A stretch of DNA of 7,386 bases, taken from contig NZ_JH164926.1 of assembly GCF_000226875.1 (NCBI RefSeq), forward strand, positions 944,043 through 951,428. Direction: 5' to 3'. Of this stretch, positions 1-3,848 are shown one piece after another. Origin of the DNA: Neisseria shayeganii 871. Lineage in GTDB: Bacteria > Pseudomonadota > Gammaproteobacteria > Burkholderiales > Neisseriaceae. Made by a program: the position numbers and the translations under genes. The first letter of the stretch is position 1. The number at the start of each line of letters is the position of its first letter. The notes under the pieces are model-generated. The model was not told the origin of the DNA. It saw only the letters and a program-made list of their open reading frames with translations, and made no database searches.

Positions 1-487
1 ATAATTTCTACAGATAAAGGCTACGACAGCCAAGAAAACCGGCAATATTTAGCAGGCTGAGACCTTTGCAAAACCTCCAGATGTGGATGCAGTTCAAGGC
101 GTAGCAGCGCAGCGAGTGTGAACGTCAGGAATCCCTGTGGGGCAGACATATCATGGAGATAGGCAAGCGAGCGAGCAGCACACAACGCAGAAATGCGCTG
201 CAGATGAGGGTTTTGCAAAGGTCTCAGAATGGGGATTGAAAGACGGCGTCATGCAAAAAGCACACCGTGGCCGACCGTTAAGCCAAGGACAAAAAGTCCG
301 CAACGGCCGGCTGGCGAAAGTGCGCTATGTGGTGGAACAAAGCTTCGGTACCTTGCACCGCAAATTCCGCCATGCCCGGGCAGCCTATTTTGGTTTGAGC
401 AAAGTGAGGGCGCAAAGCCACCTGAAAGCGATGTGTGTGAACCTGTTGAAGGCGGCCAACAGGATACGTGTGCCTATGGCTGCCTGA
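1..487 (+). pseudogene. IS5-family DDE transposase, C-terminal part, disrupted by insertion
   Basis: Two pieces of one transposase are visible. Positions 1-57 (frame 1) read IISTDKGYDSQENRQYLAG and contain the D-K-G-Y-D-S block with a catalytic Asp at 13-15. From 233 (frame 2) the protein resumes with GLKDGVMQKAHRGRPLS and runs to the TGA at 485-487. This second part has the R-x3-E signature of the family in RYVVEQSFGTLHRKF (Glu at 335-337) and the usual tail HLKAMCVNLLKAANRI. Removing 169 bases at the insertion restores one frame, so the gene looks intact apart from the insertion. The N-terminal part is beyond the window. The ATG at 137 lies in the inserted element and is not a real start. 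Such enzymes cut and join the IS ends; this copy is probably inactive. Confidence 0.82.
59..225 (-). mobile_element. Miniature non-autonomous element (MITE-like), copy 1, nested in the IS transposase
   Basis: The element is 167 bp with perfect 17-bp terminal inverted repeats: GAGACCTTTGCAAAACC at 59-75 and its complement at 209-225. The interior has no believable gene. Its reverse complement is closely similar to 3398-3542 and, more weakly, to 3543-3676 and 2313-2475, which makes it a dispersed repeat family. The termini match the ends of the IS5-family element at 606-622 and 7271-7287, so that transposase probably moves it in trans. No clear target duplication is visible: CT precedes it and AG follows. 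The minus strand is given only to match the orientation of the other copies. Confidence 0.85.
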
Positions 488-558
488 ACAGGCAGGCAGC
501 GCCTCATGATGAGGTACTTGAAGGGGATTTAGGGGTAGCTTGTCTGCTTTTTAGGCAA

Positions 559-596
559 AAACAGCCGGAACATGATGAAGCATGTTCCGGCTGTTT
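559..596 (+). terminator. Hairpin near the IS right end, probable transposase terminator
   Basis: A perfect 16-bp stem (AAACAGCCGGAACATG at 559-574 with 581-596) encloses a 6-base loop, with T residues closing the 3' arm. It lies 72 bp after the transposase stop. The second IS copy has the same stem with a changed loop at 7298-7335, so the hairpin is a conserved part of the IS. It may end transposase transcription or shield the element from outside transcription; which of these is inference. Confidence 0.65.
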
Positions 597-682
597 GTTG
601 GCTTGGGTTTTGCAAAGATCTCAGACTGTGGTGCAAACAACTCGGAGAATTTCGACATTTCAGGCCAATTGACACCCATCCT

Positions 683-694
683 TTCAGGTAGCCC
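683..694 (-). other. Near-match to the Eikenella-type DNA uptake sequence
   Basis: The minus strand reads GGGCTACCTGAA, which matches AGGCTACCTGAA at 11 of 12 bases. It lies between the IS end and the nfeD-like gene. Uptake sequences mark DNA for type IV pilus-dependent transformation in this family. Confidence 0.5.
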
Positions 695-697
695 TGC

Positions 698-726
698 TTG
701 CCAAAAGCCGGCCCGTCTTTTACATT
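698..726 (+). promoter_or_regulatory. Candidate promoter of the nfeD-qmcA operon
   Basis: TTGCCA (698-703) and TACATT (721-726) are separated by 17 bases, giving a leader of about 30 bases before the gene. A perfect TTGACA at 669-674 has no acceptable -10 at the usual distance. The call rests on pattern only. Confidence 0.35.
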
Positions 727-761
727 GCGGATATTGCACCGCCCACACAAGGAATTCGCTG

Positions 762-1178
762 ATGATGTATTGGTTGATCGCCGCTGCCGTTTTGTTTGTG
801 CTGGAAATGTTTGTCGGCACCGTCTATCTATTGGTGGTGGCTGCCTCGCTGCTCGGCGCCGGCCTCACTGCCGGCCTGTTTGACGCCGGCTGGCAGGTGT
901 CGCTGTCCGTGGCCGTACTGCTCTCCGCCGTGGGCATCTTCTGCGTTTACCGCTGGCGCAAAAACCACCACCGCAGCCCCGCCGAGAAAAGCGATGACGA
1001 TTTGGACATCGGCCACACCGTGATCCTGCACAGCCGACAAGCCAACGGCCTGTGGCTGGTGCAATACCGCGGCGCACCCTGGCAGGCGCGTGCCGACTTC
1101 CCCGCCCAAGCCGGGCAAACCGCCCGCATTGCCGGCAAAGACGGCAATGTGCTGATTCTGACCCCACAGGAGAACTGA
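762..1178 (+). CDS. NfeD-like membrane protein, slipin partner (YbbJ type)
   Basis: The product is 138 residues. Residues 2-40 and 45-64 form hydrophobic membrane segments. A charged linker (about 65-82, rich in H, D and K) follows, and the C-terminal part (about 83-138) fits the small beta-barrel (OB-like) domain of NfeD proteins. The gene lies 4 bases before a QmcA-type slipin gene, and this pairing is the hallmark of the family. NfeD proteins are thought to act with SPFH proteins in membrane organisation or quality control in the inner membrane; the biochemical role here is inferred. Two ATGs are possible, at 762 and 765. AAGGA at 749-753 is 8 bases before the first and 11 before the second. 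The frame is open upstream as far as an ATG at 582, but that lies in the IS hairpin and is unlikely to be used. Confidence 0.88.
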   Translation: MMYWLIAAAVLFVLEMFVGTVYLLVVAASLLGAGLTAGLFDAGWQVSLSVAVLLSAVGIFCVYRWRKNHHRSPAEKSDDDLDIGHTVILHSRQANGLWLVQYRGAPWQARADFPAQAGQTARIAGKDGNVLILTPQEN

Positions 1179-1182
1179 CATC

Positions 1183-2154
1183 ATGGAATGGTTGAGCCTA
1201 CCCCTAATCCTATTTATCGTCCTCGCCGTATTCGGCTTCAAAGCCTTCCGCGTGGTGCCACAGCAGGAAGCCCACGTGGTCGAACGGCTCGGCCGCTTCC
1301 ACGCCGTGCTCAAGCCCGGCCTCAACTTCCTCATCCCCTTCCTCGACCGCGTGGCCTACAAACACTCGCTGAAAGAAATCCCGCTCGACGTACCCAGCCA
1401 AGTGTGCATCACCCGCGACAACACTCAGCTCACCGTAGACGGCATCATCTACTTTCAGGTAACCGATGCCAAACTGGCCTCCTACGGTTCCAGCAACTAC
1501 ATCACCGCCATCACCCAGCTGGCGCAAACCACCCTGCGCTCCGTCATCGGCCGCATGGAATTGGACAAAACCTTTGAAGAGCGCGACGACATCAACCGCA
1601 CCGTGGTCGCCTCGCTCGACGAAGCCGCCGTTTCCTGGGGTGTAAAAGTGTTGCGTTACGAAATCAAAGACCTGGTGCCGCCGCAGGAAATCCTGCGCTC
1701 TATGCAGGCGCAGATTACCGCCGAACGCGAAAAGCGCGCCCGCATCGCCCAATCCGAAGGCTTGAAAATCGAACAAATCAACCTCGCCACCGGCGAACGC
1801 GAAGCCGACATCAAAAAATCCGAAGGCGAAGCCCAAGCTGCCGTCAACGCTTCCCAAGGTGAGAAAGTCGCCCAAATCAACCGCGCCCAAGGCGAAGCCG
1901 AGGCCCTGCGCCTGGTGGCGCAAGCCAGCGCCGACGCCATCCGCATGGTGGCCGAAGCCATCCGCCAGCCCGGCGGCAACGAAGCGGTCAACCTGAAAGT
2001 GGCCGAACAATATGTGGAAGCCTTCGCCAAACTGGCCAAAGAAGGCAACACCCTGATTCTGCCTGCCAATGTGGCCGACATTGGCAGCCTGGTGGCCGCC
2101 GGTATGAACGTGGTGAAACACCAACAACAGCATCACCCGAAGCACACCGTTTAG
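1183..2154 (+). CDS. qmcA: SPFH/stomatin-like membrane protein (slipin, QmcA family)
   Basis: The product is 323 residues, the usual size for QmcA/paraslipin. An N-terminal hydrophobic segment (about 3-22) anchors it. The SPFH domain follows, with recognisable stretches: VVPQQEAHVVERLGRF (24-39), PGLNFLIPFLDRV (45-57) and the ITRDNTQLTVDGIIYFQV block (76-93). Residues 165-260 are rich in Glu, Lys, Ala and Gln (AQITAEREKRARIAQSEG and onward), typical of the long helical stalk that builds slipin rings. NTLILPAN (289-296) is the common C-terminal motif. The last residues are His-rich (HQQQHHPKH). AGGAG at 1168-1172 is the ribosome binding site. Cotranscription with the NfeD-like gene 4 bases upstream is very likely. 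Such proteins form oligomeric membrane scaffolds and often associate with FtsH-type proteases; that role is family knowledge, not seen here. Confidence 0.93.
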   Translation: MEWLSLPLILFIVLAVFGFKAFRVVPQQEAHVVERLGRFHAVLKPGLNFLIPFLDRVAYKHSLKEIPLDVPSQVCITRDNTQLTVDGIIYFQVTDAKLASYGSSNYITAITQLAQTTLRSVIGRMELDKTFEERDDINRTVVASLDEAAVSWGVKVLRYEIKDLVPPQEILRSMQAQITAEREKRARIAQSEGLKIEQINLATGEREADIKKSEGEAQAAVNASQGEKVAQINRAQGEAEALRLVAQASADAIRMVAEAIRQPGGNEAVNLKVAEQYVEAFAKLAKEGNTLILPANVADIGSLVAAGMNVVKHQQQHHPKHTV

Positions 2155-2207
2155 CCTGCACGCAACACTTTGAGACTTTCTAAGGCCCGAAATTACCTAA
2201 CATCTAC

Positions 2208-2228
2208 AACCGTAGCACACGGTTTTGG
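2208..2228 (+). terminator. Weak candidate terminator after qmcA
   Basis: A 6-bp stem (AACCGT 2208-2213 with ACGGTT 2219-2224) and a 5-base loop are followed by only a short T run. It lies 54 bases after the slipin stop codon. The stem is short, so efficiency would be modest. Confidence 0.35.
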
Positions 2229-2303
2229 ATATTTTGCTGATTTCTGTCTTGAGTTTTTTGTTTTTCTCAGAATGACTTGTCTTTCAGTCCATCATTTTCT
2301 AAG

Positions 2304-2315
2304 AGGCAGCCTGAA
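2304..2315 (+). other. Kingella-dialect DNA uptake sequence
   Basis: The sequence is exactly AGGCAGCCTGAA, the form described for Kingella. The window's other full uptake sequences carry TA in place of CA (AGGCTACCTGAA). It overlaps by 3 bases the left end of a worn miniature element. A chance match is possible because the two dialects differ by only two bases. Confidence 0.55.
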
Positions 2316-2475
2316 ACCTTAACACCCCCCGCTTACAGACACTTTTGTGTTGTGGGCTGATGACCTGGGCAGATTGCCCCCCACTTGCCTATCTAGTCTA
2401 GATGATATGTCTTCTGCTTGCGCTGTTACGCTTTAAACAGCGTCCCATCAGGGGGCTTTACGAAAGTTTTATGTC
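2313..2475 (+). repeat. Degenerate copy of the miniature element (copy 2 in map order)
   Basis: The left end GAAACCTTAACACCCCCC aligns with the left end of 3398-3542 (AAGACCTTTGCACCCCCC). The interior shares TGTGTTGTG, a CTTGCCTATCTA block, GATGATATGTCT, GCGCTGTTACGC and GCGTCCCATCAGGGGG in the same order as the better copies. The right end (CTTTACGAAAGTTTT) is a decayed terminal repeat. Many substitutions make this an old insertion. No gene is supported inside it. Confidence 0.65.
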
Positions 2476-2523
2476 GGCTGACTGACGATTAGGTGGCTAA
2501 AGAAATACAGAAAGGATACGCAT

Positions 2524-2595
2524 GCCAAAAACAGCCGAAATGCTGTATTTGGCCGTGAGTGGTCTGAGGAGGGAGAGTAATTTTGCTAAGGTCGC
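2524..2595 (+). repeat. Relic of an IS right end with hairpin
   Basis: CAAAAACAGCCG at 2527-2537 and the end TTTTGCTAAGGTCGC at 2581-2595 align with the start of the hairpin and the terminus of the IS end at 556-622, with the middle shortened. GCCAAAAACAGC (2524-2535) and GCTGTATTTGGC (2542-2553) still form a 12-position stem with one mismatch and a 6-base loop. The stem could also act as a terminator. The call is an alignment by eye. Confidence 0.45.
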
Positions 2596-2601
2596 AGTCC
2601 G

Positions 2602-2630
2602 TTGCCCTTACCGGACAAAGGTTTTATACT
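2602..2630 (+). promoter_or_regulatory. Promoter of the 225-residue exported protein
   Basis: TTGCCC (2602-2607) and TATACT (2625-2630) are 17 bases apart. Transcription would start near 2637, giving a leader of about 33 bases. The -35 lies 6 bases beyond the relic IS end, so the insertion history may have shaped this promoter. Confidence 0.55.
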
Positions 2631-2669
2631 GGCCGTTCTGTGTGATCTGATGAAGCAAAGGAGAACAAA

Positions 2670-3347
2670 ATGAAACGTCCGCTGATGCTCGCCATGCTGC
2701 TGCCCATATTGTCCGCGCCGGCACAAGCAGCTGATTTTTCCGCGTTGGTGCCGCAGGGTTGGAAGCTGGATTACAGCGCCGAGGGCGATTTGAACGGCGA
2801 CGGCCGGGCCGATGCCGTCATCGTCGTCCGCGGCCAGGACCCGGCCAAGATGGTGCGCAACGAAGGGCTGGGCGCTTCCGAACTCGACACCAACCCGCGC
2901 CAGCTGCTGGTGTTTTTGCGCCAAGGCCAAGGCTATCAACTGGCCGCGTCCAACCGCGACTGGCTGCCGCCGGCAGGCAGCACCGAAACACCCTGCCTGC
3001 AAGACCCGCTGGAAGAAGGCGGCATCGGCATCAAAGACGGCCGCCTGACGGTGATGCTGCATTATTGGCTCAGCTGCGGCAGCTGGGGCGTGCAAAACAA
3101 TACCTATACCTTCCGCTTGGAAGGCCGGCGTTTCCGACTCATCGGCTTGGATCAGGTATCGTATATGCGCAACAGCGGCGAGAAAACCCTGGTCAGCACC
3201 AATTATCTAAGCGGACGGCAGAAAACCGTTACCGGCGCCAATATGTTTGAAGACGAACCAAACCGCCACCGCGAGCGTTGGCGCAACCTCGCCGACCGCA
3301 CCAGCTGGTATTTAGACGGCCCGCTGCCCAACGGCGACCAACAATAA
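2670..3347 (+). CDS. Exported protein of unknown function with an FG-GAP/Ca-binding-like motif
   Basis: The product is 225 residues. Residues 1-20 are a clear Sec signal peptide (KR, hydrophobic core, cleavage after AQA), so the mature protein is probably periplasmic. GDLNGDGRAD (39-48) has the D-x-N-x-D-G spacing of calcium-binding loops in FG-GAP and EF-hand-like repeats, but only one such motif is present. Cys109 and Cys136 could form a disulfide. The later part (NTYTFRLEGRRFRLIGLD, 144-161) looks like the beta-strand core of small FG-GAP-like secreted proteins. AAAGGAG at 2657-2663, 6 bases before the ATG, supports the start. It has its own promoter and is followed by an inverted uptake-sequence hairpin, so it is probably transcribed alone. 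I do not recognise a specific function. Confidence 0.85.
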   Translation: MKRPLMLAMLLPILSAPAQAADFSALVPQGWKLDYSAEGDLNGDGRADAVIVVRGQDPAKMVRNEGLGASELDTNPRQLLVFLRQGQGYQLAASNRDWLPPAGSTETPCLQDPLEEGGIGIKDGRLTVMLHYWLSCGSWGVQNNTYTFRLEGRRFRLIGLDQVSYMRNSGEKTLVSTNYLSGRQKTVTGANMFEDEPNRHRERWRNLADRTSWYLDGPLPNGDQQ

Positions 3348-3368
3348 GCGGCGTGACCGAACGAAAAC

Positions 3369-3397
3369 AGGCTACCTGAAACCCTTTCAGGTAGCCT
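3369..3397 (+). terminator. Inverted pair of DNA uptake sequences, terminator-like hairpin
   Basis: AGGCTACCTGAA (3369-3380, plus strand) and its complement (3386-3397) form a perfect 13-bp stem with a CCC loop, 21 bases after the preceding stop codon. Inverted uptake sequences commonly serve as terminators in this family. On the plus strand no T run follows, because a miniature element starts at once. On the minus strand a GTTTTCG tail follows. It serves as an uptake signal on either strand. Confidence 0.8.
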
Positions 3398-3542
3398 AAG
3401 ACCTTTGCACCCCCCATCTGCGACGCATTTCTGCATTGTGCGCTGCTCGCTCGCTTGCTGATCTATGTGATATGTCTGCGCTCACTGCGCTGCTACCTAC
3501 GCCTTGAACTGCGTCCACATCTGGGGGTTTTGCAAAGGTCTC
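3398..3542 (+). mobile_element. Miniature element, copy 3 in map order, 145 bp
   Basis: The left terminus AAGACCTTTGCA and right terminus GGTTTTGCAAAGGTCTC (3526-3542) bound it. The interior matches the reverse complement of 59-225 along its length, with 22 bp net missing near the middle (the CCACAGGGATTCC region of copy 1). It starts at the first base after the uptake-sequence hairpin. An open frame from 3455 across it is only a translation of the repeat. Confidence 0.82.
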
Positions 3543-3676
3543 GCGTTGTGTGTTTATGCCCTAGAGTTACTGATCAACTCGCTTGCCCGTCGTATCCCAC
3601 CGGGGGATTCCTAGCATTCACGTTCGCTGCGCTGCCACGTCTTGAGCGGCATTCACATCTGTTCTTTGCAAATCTC
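3543..3676 (+). repeat. Truncated, diverged miniature element, copy 4 in map order
   Basis: It begins GCGTTGTGTG, an internal sequence of copy 1, directly after the right terminus of the previous copy. It continues with CTCGCTTGCC, GGGGATTCCTAGCATTCACG, GCTGCGCTGCCACG and ATTCACATCTG, then ends TTTGCAAATCTC. It keeps the middle block that copy 3 lost. The first 35 or so bases of the element are missing, so the neighbouring copy probably replaced or displaced its left end. Confidence 0.68.
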
Positions 3677-3774
3677 ACGCCCCCTTTAAATCTCGATTCA
3701 CTTTACCTTTATATATAAAAGTTTGATTGCTCTATTTATCTCAGGGCAAACCACTGAGCGCACCCATTCCTATA

Positions 3775-3783
3775 TGTTATAAT
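3775..3783 (+). promoter_or_regulatory. Extended -10 promoter of the TonB-dependent receptor gene
   Basis: TGTTATAAT is a perfect extended -10 (TGn then TATAAT at 3778-3783). The -35 region shows no good hexamer, which the TGn motif can offset. Transcription would start near 3790, leaving an AT-rich leader of about 58 bases. The upstream stretch 3679-3774 is AT-rich and includes the palindrome TTTATATATAAA at 3708-3719; I see no gene in it. Confidence 0.65.
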
Positions 3784-3789
3784 ATATCA
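3775..3789 (+). promoter_or_regulatory. Probable Zur (zinc uptake regulator) operator
   Basis: TGTTATAATATATCA matches the Zur motif known for Neisseria (TGTTAT, three variable bases, ATAACA) at every fixed position except one (T for A near the end). It covers the -10 hexamer, so bound Zur with zinc would block RNA polymerase. It stands before a receptor of a family that includes the zinc receptor ZnuD. The motif is quoted from memory and the site is AT-rich, so a chance match is possible. Confidence 0.6.
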
Positions 3790-3848
3790 ATTAAATTCAT
3801 CTTTAAGTAATTTCTTTTACCTAATCCTTTTTAATTTATATAAATCTT

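Larger units (their letters stand above)
1..622 (+). mobile_element. 3' part of an IS5-family insertion sequence, interrupted
   Basis: The block runs from the window edge to the terminal inverted repeat GGTTTTGCAAAGATCTC at 606-622. It holds the end of a DDE transposase gene, about 135 bp of 3' non-coding DNA and a 16-bp perfect hairpin just before the end. The right end is recognised because 7271-7386, read on the minus strand, repeats the same hairpin and terminus and about 100 bp of the flank. The left end lies outside the window. A 167-bp miniature element sits inside the transposase gene, so this copy cannot make an intact transposase. The family assignment rests on the transposase residues; the exact IS name is not known to me. 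Confidence 0.8.

Noticed and set aside
21..218. Minus-strand open frame of 65 codons
   Set aside because: It lies almost wholly in the miniature element, and similar translations recur in the other copies. It is repeat sequence, not a gene.
477..488. TGGCTGCCTGAA as a third uptake-sequence dialect
   Set aside because: It contains the transposase stop codon and differs from the simonsiella-type form at the first base, so chance is enough to explain it.
669..674. Perfect TTGACA as the -35 of nfeD
   Set aside because: No hexamer resembling TATAAT lies 16-18 bases downstream. The TTGCCA/TACATT pair fits better.
582..761. Upstream ATG extension of the nfeD-like gene
   Set aside because: The extra 60 residues would translate the IS hairpin and terminus and the promoter region. 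The membrane segment begins at the ATG pair at 762/765.
1210..2145. Long minus-strand frame of 311 codons
   Set aside because: It is a shadow of the GC-rich slipin gene, with a low-complexity Gly/Phe/Val composition and no start signal.
2522..2650. 42-codon frame starting MPKTAEMLYLAV after AAGGA
   Set aside because: The frame begins in the relic IS hairpin and runs through the promoter of the next gene. No domain or conserved pattern is visible.
3455..3718. Plus-strand open frame of 87 codons
   Set aside because: It crosses two abutting miniature-element copies and has no ribosome binding site. Its translation mirrors that of the repeat at 21-218.
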